Positions 34,138 through 46,210 of a DNA stretch of 64,000 nucleotides are shown piece by piece. The position numbers were made by a program, and so were the translations under genes. This stretch comes from Sphagnum compactum. Lineage: Eukaryota; Bryophyta; Sphagnopsida; Sphagnales. The stretch spans positions 14,632,001 to 14,696,000 of the forward strand of contig OZ234498.1 of assembly GCA_965153455.1 (NCBI GenBank), read 5' to 3'. The first letter of the stretch is position 1. Every line of letters begins with the position of its first letter. The notes beneath the pieces are model-generated. The model saw only the letters and a list, made by a program, of their open reading frames with translations, was not told the DNA's origin and ran no database searches.

Positions 34138-37100
34138 TAATGAAACCACAAAGGGGTGCATTTTATTTAACCAATATTTTGTTTTAAACATTGTAAAAAT
34201 GTCAATTTTGTTATTTAATATCTTATTGATATTTTTTCCAATTGAAAAAATTGAAAGTTTATCTTTTTTCAATTATGCACACATTTATGTTTTTTTTTCC
34301 TTTAAAAAATGTAATTTTCTTTTGAATTTTCTTGTTTAATAAGATTTCAATACCTTTTTTTTTGAGTAAAAAGTTCAAGTACATGATTTATAAATGAAAT
34401 AAAATTTATGGCTAACATAATGATAAGTAAATGACATATATCCAAATTTAAAAACTCATATTTGATTACAAATTATATTGTAAAATTTTAATGCTTATAG
34501 TATTTGAATTTGAATATTTAATATTTTATTAATATTTTGTCCCAGAAAATTCATTTAAAATATTTTTTCAATCATGCACAAATGTAGTGATTCTTTTTTC
34601 TAAAAACAAACCTCATTTCAACAAAAACAACTTGAATTTCCTTGTTTAATAAGATATCAATGAACATTCTTTTGAAGAAAAAAATCAAGCACATGATTTA
34701 TTAATGGAAAAGATTATTCAATTAACATATCAATAATAAAATGATATATATCTCCCAATTTCGTAGCCAATAATAATTTAACATTATATTATAATATTAT
34801 AATGCAAAATATTTCATAATTTCCTTTAATTTCTAAAATATAAAAGTAATAATCTATAATTTATTCAAATATAATATTCAGCAACATATTATAAATGTTA
34901 TATATTGAAAAAATCTTAATTTTAAAAATAATAATTGTATTAATTGTATACATATTCAAAAATATTAGATTTAAAATTAAATCATAACAAATATTTTTAT
35001 TTAATTAATATTTTGTGAAATTTTATAAATTTTATAAATCTTATTTTTATTTTAATTTAAAATAGAATAAATATAAAATATAACTTAGATAAATATAAAT
35101 ATAATTTATATTATGTATGATGCCATTAATTATATGCTTAATCTATGTAACCTAACTAGTAACCAATGTAACCTTTTACATATATATAGGCAATAAAAAT
35201 TAACATATTTTAACTTAGCTTAGCTAGTAATTAGCATAAATAATTAGCTATTACTTATAATTAATAATAGTTTATCTTCACCTAACCTTGAATCTTAACT
35301 TAGTTATTAATTTATAATAACTTATATGTCATAACCTACTTACTAGTTTTAATATGTAGGCTCAGATAAACTAAATCGTTACCCAATACATAGATTTATG
35401 TCAGGTTAACTATTCTTACTTAGTAAGTATGTTTATATAGGCTAGGATACTAATTTCCAATATGGAGTTTAGACGAAAATGTAGAATTATATTAGTATCA
35501 ATGTAAACGTTAAATGTAATTTCATAAACTTTGATAATCAATTGTAATCACAAACTTGATGCAACATGTGGTCTAATAATTTATGTATAGTTGACAAAAA
35601 ATGTTAAAGTAATGACAAAAATGACTTATTTTTCATCCATCAATGGAATATAAGAATAATTGATGACATATGTTGATTTTTCATCAAATTTTTATCCAAA
35701 ACACAAGCTAGTCACAAATTATAGTTACATCTATGACTTTAATCTAAATCCATTTGTTTCATAGTCACATATGTGACTATTAACATTTGTGATTTAGTGA
35801 CATGTAAGCTACTACATATGTAATTGCAAAATGAGTTGATTTGGACAATAGTCACACCCTAATTACAAACATATGGTGGAATGGCAAGAATTTTTGTAGT
35901 GAATGTTTTACATTAGACATATTAACTACTACATGTATTTGAATCCAAATCATAAAAATATCAATGCAATTATCCTATAACCTTTGATTACATTTCATCA
36001 CTTGCAAAAAATGTTGATTGTAACATCCATTTTGGTCTAGCACACCATACTTTTACACATACCGTAGGTGTGAATCTCATGTTATGTTGGGTTGCAACTT
36101 CTTAAAATTTGTTAAAATCAAATCTATTTGAATTCTTTATTATTTTTGGGACTGATTGTTGGATCCAATGATAGTATAGAAGTGTGTTTCTATTTTTCTT
36201 CATAAAGCTTATGTATAAAACAAGTTCCTATCTTTTCATTTGATGTTTATGCATTTCAAGATTGGAAACTTGCTTTTTACTTTGATCTCATTTAAGCTAG
36301 CTTTTTCTTCTAGTTGTTTTTACCCCTCTATTGGTTTCACATCCACTTCCCTTTCATCTACTTTTGATTTCAACACTTTTGCACCTGGAACCAATAGCTT
36401 TAGGAAATAGTGAAGATAATTTAACATATCAATTGGGAGTGAGAGCATTCTTGAAAACTACTAGAATATCTAATAAACTTGAAGATTTGCCAAATGTATT
36501 TTGCTTTGCACATGTAATTCAATTTTGAAATGCATGGTTTTAGAGGGAATCCAATGTGTTCACAAGAGGGGTCCTTGCATGCTCTTTAGGATAGTTGTAA
36601 ATCTGTCTTATTTTGTGTTCCATACTTGGTTCTTTAGATATTAGGTTTAAAGGCTTGTTTTACACATAACATTCTTTGTGTTTTAAACCAATGTTGTGCA
36701 TGTAAGTGTTACAAGCCCAAATTTTTTAGATTTATGTTTACATGGGAGTAGTGTAAATATTTGTCAAATACATTTACATAGTGTCGTGTAAATGTTTTGA
36801 GGCATGCAAATGTAAGTGTATATATTATATACCTTTAATAACTATACCTATTGACAATTTATATTAATTAGTTGTGGATACATCCAAATGTGGGTGCATC
36901 CCAAAGCTTAATGTTTTTTTTTGCAATGGGCTATTTTGATTGGCCCTTCATAAAACCATCACGATACTTTTAATATTTCCCCAATAGCATTTTCAACCAA
37001 TATGGGACTATGGTAGTGCTGCCCTTTAGCCACCTATATACAATACAAGCCCAAACTTTTGGGCAAAGGATGTGGGAGAAATTTGTGGTTCAATTGGGTT

Positions 37101-39002
37101 GTTGCAACATAAAGATAATCACTTTTTTCATCACATTATAGTTTTTTTGGTAAAAGTCATGCATTAACATGTCATTAACATACCATAAAATCATCATCAT
37201 GTCCAATTTTTCAAGGGATTAAAATTTTCAACTTGGATAAGAAGAAATTTATTTGAAAAAACTGTAACACATAGGCATCAAATATAGAATAATAGACTTT
37301 TGAAGTTCAAAAATATGGATTGGTCTTTTATTTGTGACTTTATATAAATACATTTTTTATGGATTGTGTTTGGGATATTTTATAGGGATTCAAGATTTGA
37401 TGTATTAAAGCAGACGATGCAAAACTTTTGTTAGAAAAACTTTATCCCATAAAACATTATTGACTTTTGAATGTCCTACAATGGACCTTATTTTCAAAAC
37501 TCCATATCAAAGTCATGTTTTGATGGGTTTCAATGTTAAAGAAAAACTATCTAGTTGGACTTTTATTAATATCTTTATTAGTTCATTAACCACCTTGTAT
37601 TCCCATTGTTAAACAATGATATCATATTGGATTGTCATTTTAACACTATTGAATGGACTTTTCATGGACTATTTATTTGTCAAAATTAATCCACCTTATT
37701 TTAGAGAATATTTTGGATGCACATTCTTATGTGCATTTTGCTTCATTTCATTGCTTGAGTAGAATTTTAATTCTTAATTTTGTTCATCACCATTTTTGGC
37801 TTAGGACTTTACAAAAGCATATTCCTTGTGATGATTCATATTAAGTTTAATTGATTGTCATGCATCCCAAAGCACACATGTTTCTAAGGTTTTTTCTTGG
37901 TTGTAATGGGTCGCTTTGATTGACCTATCACCAAAACAATCTAAACCCAACCCCTCTTCTCCTCCCCAAAAAAGACATATTTTTACACTATTTTACATTG
38001 AATTGTAAAATCATATAAATTTACACTTTACATTTACCTTATTTTACACGGCATAAAATAATTTCACAAAGCTTTACACTTACATGTCCCCTGTTCTACA
38101 CTTACATAAATGTAAATAGGCCTTATACACTTACCTTTACATCGAGTGTAAATAAATTCTATTATGACATTTACACTTACACAAAGTGTACCTTCTAAAC
38201 CATGCATACACACAACATTGCTCTAAACCCCAAATTCTTTAAAATTACATTAAACCACTCCTATTACCAAATGGTTGTTCCCGTTGAGTGGGTTGAAAAT
38301 TTTGATTATGTGTGCACTCTAAGGCCTAAACCTAACATTTTGTTATTTTAAGTGGGTCCGAAGGGATGCCCAAACGATTCAATTATTTTCTTTGACCAAA
38401 CACAAAAATGCTCCATGCATCTCTAGGTGATGAAAACTTTGAACACCCGTTTTATGCACCAAGTGTGAACTCAATCATATTAAGGTATATATTGAAAGTC
38501 TATAGGTTTAATCATCGATCAATAATCAACCCTTGATCAAGGATTTCCATGAAAAAAATGACCCAAATACACCAGATTTTGAAGAATTTTTTTTTTCCCC
38601 CAATTGCCAGATTTTTATGATATGTTGCAGTAGGCAGCCAAGATTATAGAAGGTTTTTTTTATAAAAAATTTAAACTTTCATATCTAGTATGTAGCCAAA
38701 TTTGGCTAAATTATTTTCTGGATGATCCCCACTTTGACTACATCACAAAATCCTTAAAAGAAACCCTAGTGTGGGTCTTCCAGGAAATGCTTAAAAAATA
38801 AATTAGGACGACTCGGACAAGGAGGTTTTGCAATGTGAAGGTACCACATAGTACACATGTGCAACCCCCCATGTGAAGGAAGAGAATTGCCCCCAATGCA
38901 TCTTTCTTTGCCTTGAGACACAAATTGAAGTTTGCTAACTTTACTATGGTACTACTTTGGCAGCTTCCACACCAATTAAATTATTTTCAGAAATGTAAAA
39001 AA

Positions 39003-39033
<31 letters not shown>

Positions 39034-40271
39034 TAATTTGTTAAGGGAAATATGCATCTTGGGATTTTCTTTAAAAAATCTGAGTGAGGGGGAGAACATT
39101 GGGCAACATGTTGGGGACACCAGGCTTGTCAAGAAGAGGTAAACTTGAACCTTTTCCCATACCAAAAATAATTTAAAAAAAAAAAATGGTAATTGTTTTT
39201 TAAAATTAAGCTACTTTTGGTAAGTATGCTCTAGTGATGTCCCATGCAGGATGTCCCCTCATGAAGTCCCAAGGTAGTGGACTCCATGAATGGGTCCATT
39301 GGGAATCATCAATTTAACTTCAAAAGATAGTCTATAACACTTAATATATGAGACTACAACCAAACTTAGCTGAGTCTTTGTCAAGGCTTTCTTGAAGAGA
39401 TCAACTTCTCCTTTGAAGTTATTACAAAGAGAGGGCCCAAGTGAAGAAGCAACAATGATATTCCAGTTGAGGATGAACTCTCTCTCTCAATGGAGTTAAT
39501 ATTTGCTTTTACCTTGGTAACCAATTCTGTAAGAAATAGGTCTCATATATAGGTAGATAGGTAGGAAAATACGCAATTACTAGGTAAGTAGACGGTTTAT
39601 ACATAGGTAAGGGCTGTTTTTACTACCTACCTTCTAACCGCCTGCTTGTGAGTTGTTAGTGGGTAGGTAGTAAAAAAGGCCCGATGCGATGTAAAGCACC
39701 CCAACAGAAATTTTTTATTCATTTTTTTCTCATGATACTCGGTGGATACTTTTGCTTCATGTGATATGAACTCCAAGGCAAGCATATTGTGTTTAGATTC
39801 ATTATAGAGTATAGTAGCTTAAGGGATTTTTATAGGCCCCTAGGTAATATTAACAGGTCTATTTTTATATGAGGATTTTTGAAAGACGATGTTTTGGCTT
39901 GTGTTGAAACTTGAGATTAGTTATAGGGTTATGATATCTTGAAGAATTTTGGTTTCTTTTAGAGGGTTGTTTTTGAAGATTATATATATTTGCATGGTGA
40001 AATATTTTGAATTTCCATAATCTTCTTTTGCCTTAAGATACTTTTAAACATAAAATGGCAAGGCCATAGTGTGACACACCCCTTGTTTTAGAATAGAATA
40101 TGGTTTAAGGATCACTCTCCCCACCCACAAATGTGAATTAAAAGTTCCTTTCATCAACACTCGAAGACCGAAGACCATTTATGTCTTGTACATCATCTGG
40201 ATGAGTAATAGTCATTGTCCAAATCCATAGTAGAAAAAAACCAGCTTTTAAAGGGGTTAAAATGACCATGC
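34138..40271. other. AT-rich intergenic DNA
   Basis: No gene seen in 6 kb. About 34400-35200 is extremely AT-rich. The word TTTACACTTA recurs around 37980-38170, loosely like the telomere-array neighbour unit at 7.0 kb. A (TAAA)n/(TAA)n run lies at about 39000-39035, and GTAGGTAGG words at about 39550-39670. The palindrome TAGCCAAATTTGGCTA lies at 38693. Confidence 0.5.
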
Positions 40272-40343
40272 AAAATGGACCATTAATACCAGAGAGCATC
40301 AGGATTTGCACTATGATGCTCTCTGGTATTAATGGTCCATTTT
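40272..40343. repeat. Perfect 30-bp inverted repeat with 12-nt loop
   Basis: The left arm begins AAAATGGACCATTAATACC and runs through AGAGAGCATCA. The right arm (40314-40343) is its exact reverse complement. The loop is GGATTTGCACTA. The arms carry no mismatch, unlike the old repeats around them, which suggests recent formation or constraint. Confidence 0.9.
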
Positions 40344-40377
40344 AAAAAAATTATAACTATCCTTGCCCCCCTCCCAA

Positions 40378-40565
40378 AGGGTGATGGTTCCATGGTACAA
40401 CCCTTGTCTGGTACCACAAAGGTCTGAAGTTCAAGCTTGCTCAAGAGCAACTGAAAGCCATGCCATGTCCTCTCACATTGGGCGTGGTTTGGGGGTGTTG
40501 CCAATAGCTTGTTAGTTGGATTTGCTATTGTGTTCCACGAAAAGAAAGAAAAGAAAAAACAAGGA
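40378..40565 (+). mobile_element. SINE-like unit with tRNA-type head
   Basis: GATGGTTCCATGGTACAACC, then GTCTGGTACCACAAAGGTC and GAAGTTCAAGCTTGC, has the spacing of box A and box B of a tRNA-derived SINE. It is followed by CTCAAGAGCAACTGAAAG and GGTTTGGGGGTGTTGCC and an A/G-rich tail (AAAGAAAGAAAAG). The layout recalls the Au SINE family of plants. Only one copy is seen in the window, and it differs from the family at 28.2 and 34.0 kb. Confidence 0.5.
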
Positions 40566-42219
40566 AACAATAGGGTGGTTAAAATATTTGATTCATTAGA
40601 GAGATAGAGTAATGTTAGGGAATTTCATGTTGTAGAGAGCTAATAAACAAATCCATCATGGGCTATAATAAATTTTGATCTTGGTTCAATACGTTGTCAT
40701 TTGTTTTGTGTTTTTACAAAAAAATATTTGAACAAACTTGAAGACAATTCATAAATGCAAGTCTTTAGTGATGGACTAGATTGTATTTTCATATAAGGAT
40801 CCATATAGTTGATTAAAGTTGCAACATATTTGTTGACAATGGTGGTGGTGTTAAAAATGTTATTGAAATGAATTGGTTAAAAACATTTGCCTTTGGTTGA
40901 AATCATGGGCAAATGGAAAGGCAACATGTGAATTCTTGATACAACCAATGAGCGCAAACAATAGCAATGACATCACAAATATTGGCAACATCGAAATATG
41001 TAGTTGACTATCTACTCAATTTGATGTCATTAATTTAGTTTAGAATTTCAAGTTACGATGGTTTTCTCCTAGGATTTATAATTTGCACTAACTCGAATCA
41101 ACTCCGCAACTAATATATGGGTTAAATTTTTTTCATAGGGATGTCCATGTGTAAGGTTTTTGATTTACTTGAAATTGTTCATTATGTTAAATTTGTAAAA
41201 TGATGCATGTATTAGAATATTGGCTTGGGTAACATGTAAGTAATTATTGTAGTTCTATGATGTAGAAACCTTAAAACAAATCAATCAGTATAGAATGAAA
41301 TGTTGCAAGATAAACCCTTCTCATTCAATGTTGAGCAAAATGTGAGTGAAATGTGTAGTGGAATGGGGACATGTTCTATGGTAGAGATTTGAATTGGGTA
41401 TATCATCTTTATACATATTAATGGGTGCATTTTGAATTCATTTTTAAAAATATGACCTTGATTCATTTTTAAATAACTCAAAAGGATTAAGAAATGTATT
41501 TCAATTTTAAAACAATTATAAAATGAGATGTCAATAATAGTTTTATAAGAAATTTAGTTCAAATTCTACATTAAAAAGGGCTAAAAATGTGAAATAAAAG
41601 CAAATCAAAGCCATAAATTAATGCATGACATAAGAGTTTCACCAAACAAGGTGCCACATATGTTTTCAACATATTGATTAACATCCAATGTAAGTGTTTC
41701 TTGCTTGGATACGATGGTTCATGAAAACAAAGAAAACCACAAGTGCAAAGGGGAAACAACTTCATTTATTCATGAATTTAACAAATATTTGGGAGAAGAC
41801 ATATTCTAGCAAATGGAGTCTTGTTTTGAACTAAAGATCATATCTTGGGAACGCCACTTTATGATAGAAACTTTATCAATTTTACCTTACATATATGGGT
41901 TTCTTTTGATCCATTATTTTTTGTTGAACGTTCACCAAGTAGTGAGTTTAGCCTACACAATTGCCTCAAAGCATTAGAGAACATTTTCTTTTTGAATAAT
42001 AGGTCAATTAAAAGTTTTGTTGTTGCAACATTTGGATTAGAGGAAGTATATAATGAAGTTATGAAGGATATGAAAGGGTTGTTTCAGGTACATGAAACCA
42101 CTTAGGTTGGCATCTAGAGTATGCTCCTCAAAATTGGAAGGAAAGTTGAAGATTTCATTAGAAAGATGTTGCTAAAAGATGTTTTGGGAAGAGGATAACA
42201 TTGAGGAAGCACTTTATTT
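40566..42219. other. Intergenic DNA
   Basis: No supportable gene. The open frame at 41845-42105 is moderately protein-like, but I cannot link it to a family. It abuts the LINE fragment and may be a degraded part of another element. Confidence 0.45.
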
Positions 42220-42770
42220 GAACCAAAAGTGTGTTGCCATCCAGCTTTTCCATAATCCAAACAACCATCCCACATTATGGATCTCACCTTGGCATCATGC
42301 CACCTTGTACCATTGAAAGTCATATCATTTTTTTTTAATCCAAATGCACCAAAGTGTAATGCTTTTAAGAAGAGACCATAATAGACTGAATATTTTTAAC
42401 TTGTACTAAATAATTTCCTATTAAATAGGAACTATTCCTCACGAAAAGGCCTCCAAACCCTCATAGATCGAAGGGTGTTTCAAACTATATAAAAAGGTGA
42501 AAGAAAGTTCCCATGCTCTCATGACTTTTGAACATTCCCAAAACCTAAGGATGTTAAATTTTGGAAAATCACATGAAGGTGAAATCACAATAAAGAAACC
42601 ACTAGCGGCAAGGTTGGAGTGCTTATCAATGATTACAATGTATGCATGACCTTCACATATTTATTTGTTAAATACCAAAGTTTAAAGTTAAATACAACTT
42701 TTTGCTTGATTTTTCCCAACTTGCTTTCATATGGACTTTCACCAAAGGAAAATTTGGCCTTAACATAGGT
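42220..42770 (-). pseudogene. LINE fragment, 3' end of reverse-transcriptase ORF
   Basis: Reading minus, about 42760-42660 gives SKLGKIKQK...FNFKLWYL, like the region after the polymerase core in plant LINEs. About 42550-42440 gives MRAWELSFTFLY. About 42390-42325 gives LLWSLLKSITLWCIWI. After a frameshift in an A tract comes NDMTFNGTRW, then AKVRSIMWDG and DYGKAGW (42323-42231). This series is typical of the zinc-binding/RNase-H-proximal tail of LINE ORF2 in plants. Stops and frameshifts interrupt it. I could not recognise the upstream catalytic core. Confidence 0.5.
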
Positions 42771-45109
42771 TTTAGAAAATTTGTTACAAGACAATGTTGG
42801 TTGACAAAAAAGTTAGAATTAGCAAACCTAATGCACTCCCATTAAAAATGGAGCTAGTGTCTTTCATTTGAATAGTCACATTGGTTTTTGAACCTTGGAA
42901 AACATTACTGCCATATGCTATAATGGAATTGAATTTACCTCCACATTTACACTTGTGAGAATCTCAAAAAATTGAAACATGAGTTCAATCACATTATCAA
43001 TTGTGCCCTACATATCAATATTTTCCACACATTGACCAAAAGAGGGATTTGCTTCCAAGCTTTAACAACATAAAAATGAAAAGAAATCCAAGAAACATTG
43101 TTGTGTCATTCCATCTACATTCATAGATTAAAAAATAGTAACAATTTTGATATCTTTGTGAGTCAATTGCAACAACACATCATTCATTGATTTAACAATA
43201 CTCCAACTTGAAGAATCATTCCAATGTTTTCTTGGCTTGACCTTAAGCATGATGAATTGAACCCTCAAGCTCGCAAAATCTACCATAGCCTTACCTTTGG
43301 ACAACAAATGAAAAAAACAACAAATTTTTGTACAAATGTTCTTTTTTGGTTTTGGGGGTTTAAGTTTTAAACCTTTCCAACAAAAGATCTAAAAATAAAG
43401 GACAATCCTTAGAAATGTAGATTTTTTCATTTCGTGCACATGTTACTTTTTGGGATTGAAGAAGAAAAAACCTAATTCTACCTATGCCAAGGAACCTTGG
43501 ATTTGTCACGTTTAAAAATGAGTAATTTCTCTTTCCTGGTTACTTTCAAAAAAATTGCACATTTAATCTCAAGCACATTACCTTTGGTGTTAACAATCAA
43601 TTCTACCCAAGGAAGTTGTATAACTCATCTATCTTGGAAATGCCAGGTACCCTCGTGATCTTGCTTTTTTAAAAAAGTTCAACATACTAGACTTATAAGT
43701 TTTTTTGAAGTGGACACTACAATAATGGTCGTAAGAACAAGCTTGACGAGATTTGTAATTTTTACATCGGCAATTTTGACACTTGCAACAATGATTTGAA
43801 CTTAAAGTTCTTCGGAATCATAAGAAGAGGCATGGTAGGATAAAAACAAGAAGATGATGACTCACAAGTCACAAGCAAGACAATGAGCAAGATGCAACAA
43901 GATGAAACAAGATGGAAAAAATAATGAATCACTACAGTTGAACAATGCATCTTGAAGATTGAAGTTTGGAACTTCACATTTTCTCAAGAGTCAACTTGAA
44001 CTTGATTTTGAAGATGAGTGATGAGTCTTTCACCAAAACACTTGTTGTGGCCTATTTCCTATCTCCCACCTCCATAACTTGCAAGTCACCTCCAACACAA
44101 GCATGAATAAGTACCCTTATATTTACCCTAAACTATTTAGTTAGCCAATAATTCAGTTTTGGGACAAATGATCCTCTTCAATATAAAAAATCTCCACAAA
44201 GATGAATAAAACCAACTTCTTTGTTGCAAGCTTCCCCCTCTATATAGGTGAGAGGGAAGAAACCAAGATTCTCAATCACACTTGCTGCATTGAACCTTAA
44301 TGTGAAAACTTCCTTTAGTTTCTTCCCTTAAAACTATCAAAGACTTAACTAACAAGCAACACATTACATAATGGCTTTGCCACTTATGGCAAGTTCAAGT
44401 TAGCAACAATTAAAATAGGAAAATTTCCCAAAAAATGAAGTCACACTTCCCTATATACACCGGTTATAGGGTTTCTTCTCAAACTTAAAATTAAATTAAA
44501 AATTATTTTTTGCATTATTTTAAAAAAAAAAAGTATTAATATGTGAAGATTGATACCATACATGGATGATAATCAGGTCATCGAGGTAGTTAATTAGATT
44601 TTGAAAATTGAATCCCAAGTGATTATCAAATTAAAAATAAATAACAGACTAGTATGTTATTAATTAAATAACTGGGTCAAAACTACTCAAATAACTGACC
44701 AACACTGGTCTCTAGTATCTATCCATCCATCCATCCAGCCATCTATCCATCCAGCCATCCATTCATCCAACCATCCATCCATCCCCATATTAGAAAAAGC
44801 CCAAATAATCAATAATACTAGCTAAGGAAGGATCTGAATCTGACCAAGTTGAGTACTGGATTTGCGTGGCCTTTGATTGATTGATTGATGCCTACAAAAT
44901 CCCTAATCTCCCAAAACTTGGCAGCCCTAGTGAATAATAATAACAAGAAAAAGAAGAAGAAGAAGGACTCAAGAGAAGAAGATGAGTAAATAATAGTAAT
45001 CATTATTTTTCTTATTATTATTATTATTATTATTACTATCTTAATGAAGAAAGTTGAGGGGTGGAGGAGGGGGGTTTGACTGACTCCACTTTGTCATTGA
45101 TTGATGTTT
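42771..45109. other. Intergenic DNA upstream of the trihelix gene
   Basis: I see no gene. It could hold degraded parts of the adjacent LINE. An imperfect (ATCC)n tract covers about 44718-44785, and GAA/TTA triplet runs lie around 44940-44965 and 45005-45035. Confidence 0.45.
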
Positions 45110-45115
45110 ACATGT

Positions 45116-45165
45116 AGGTAGGTAAGTAGATAGGTAGGTAGGTAGGGAGGTAGGTAGGTAGGTAA
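45116..45165. repeat. (GTAG)n microsatellite
   Basis: Imperfect GTAG/GTAA/GGAG tetranucleotides about 1.1 kb upstream of the trihelix start codon. Confidence 0.9.
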
Positions 45166-45330
45166 AAAGAAACAATTTCATATTATTATTATAGCTGTGT
45201 AGGTGTACATAATTTTATTTTATTTTCCACTTTTTCTGCTCTTTTGTTTTTACCCTTTTTATCTACCTACTCTGGTGTCACTGTTTTGGATGTGGTATAT
45301 TTTGTCCATTAGTAAATCCCAAGAGCCTCT

Positions 45331-45331
<1 letters not shown>

Positions 45332-45365
<34 letters not shown>

Positions 45366-45388
45366 TGTGTGCGCGCGCGCGCGCTCGT

Positions 45389-45426
<38 letters not shown>

Positions 45427-45450
45427 AGAAGACGAAGAAGAAGAAGAAGA
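45332..45450. repeat. Compound (GA)n-(GC)n-(GA)n-(GAA)n microsatellite
   Basis: About 16 GA, a short GT/GC alternation (GCGCGCGCGCGC), about 16 more GA, then GAA triplets. GA/CT tracts near transcription starts are common in plant promoters and leaders. The alternating purine-pyrimidine core could adopt Z-DNA. It lies about 760 bp before the start codon. Confidence 0.9.
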
Positions 45451-46210
45451 TCAAGTTACTTGGGACAAAATCGATCTCCAAAAAAGTGGATCTGATCATC
45501 CTCCAGATGACGCGAAGCTTCTCATATTTGTACTAGTACTGTAATCGAGTTTTAATTTGAGTGCTTGTGTTTTTTGTGCAATTTGGTTTGCAATAGATTT
45601 TTTTCAACGCTACAACAATGGAGTAACTTTGTAAAGCAGTCACTTCGTTTTTAGTGTTTAGAGAAGACTTAGATCATCATCATCATCATCAGCGAGGTGA
45701 GTAGTGGGGGTGCTTGATCTGTGCGTGCGGATTGTGTTTTGAAGTGGGTTTTTTTTTGGTTTTGTTTTGGTTTTGGTTTTTTCTTTTTTCCCCTTGCTAG
45801 CAGTTTAGAGAACTTTGTGGTTGTGGGGGTATTAGGGCTTTGGAGATTGCGCAAGCCTTTGTTGTGCCATGAGGGTTCTGGTTCTGGTTCTGGTTCTTTT
45901 TTTCCTTCTTCTTCTGCTTCTTCCGGGCTGGTTGTGTTGAGCTAAATTTGTGGTTTGGAGTATTGTGTGTATGTGTGGGAGTAGGAGTCCTGGGCTGAGA
46001 AGATTCATAAAGATGGCGGTCTGTAGGCCGCTGTTGCATATTGTAATTTGAAGCTCAAGACGTGGTTGAGAAGCTGGCTGGTTTTGAGGGGGAGCTTCAG
46101 GTCCGCACTTGCGACCAGGAGGAGGAGCAGGAGCAGGAGGAGGAGGAGGGGACGTGACCCCCGGGTGGTGGTTTTTTGTTTAGGGCTGGGAGGAGAGCTC
46201 GCGGTGGGAG
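45451..46210 (+). promoter_or_regulatory. Probable 5' leader of the trihelix gene
   Basis: This GC-rising, T/G-rich stretch precedes the ATG at 46211. A donor-like GAG|GTGAGTAG at about 45697 and an acceptor-like CCCTTGCTAGCAG ending at about 45802 could bound a leader intron. Several short upstream frames occur. The transcription start is not determinable from sequence alone. Confidence 0.35.

Noticed and set aside
41845-42105. 86-codon plus frame near the LINE fragment
   Set aside because: No family recognised; probably degraded repeat sequence.
45278-45499. Ser/Leu-repeat minus-strand frame
   Set aside because: It is the translation of the (GA)n microsatellite.
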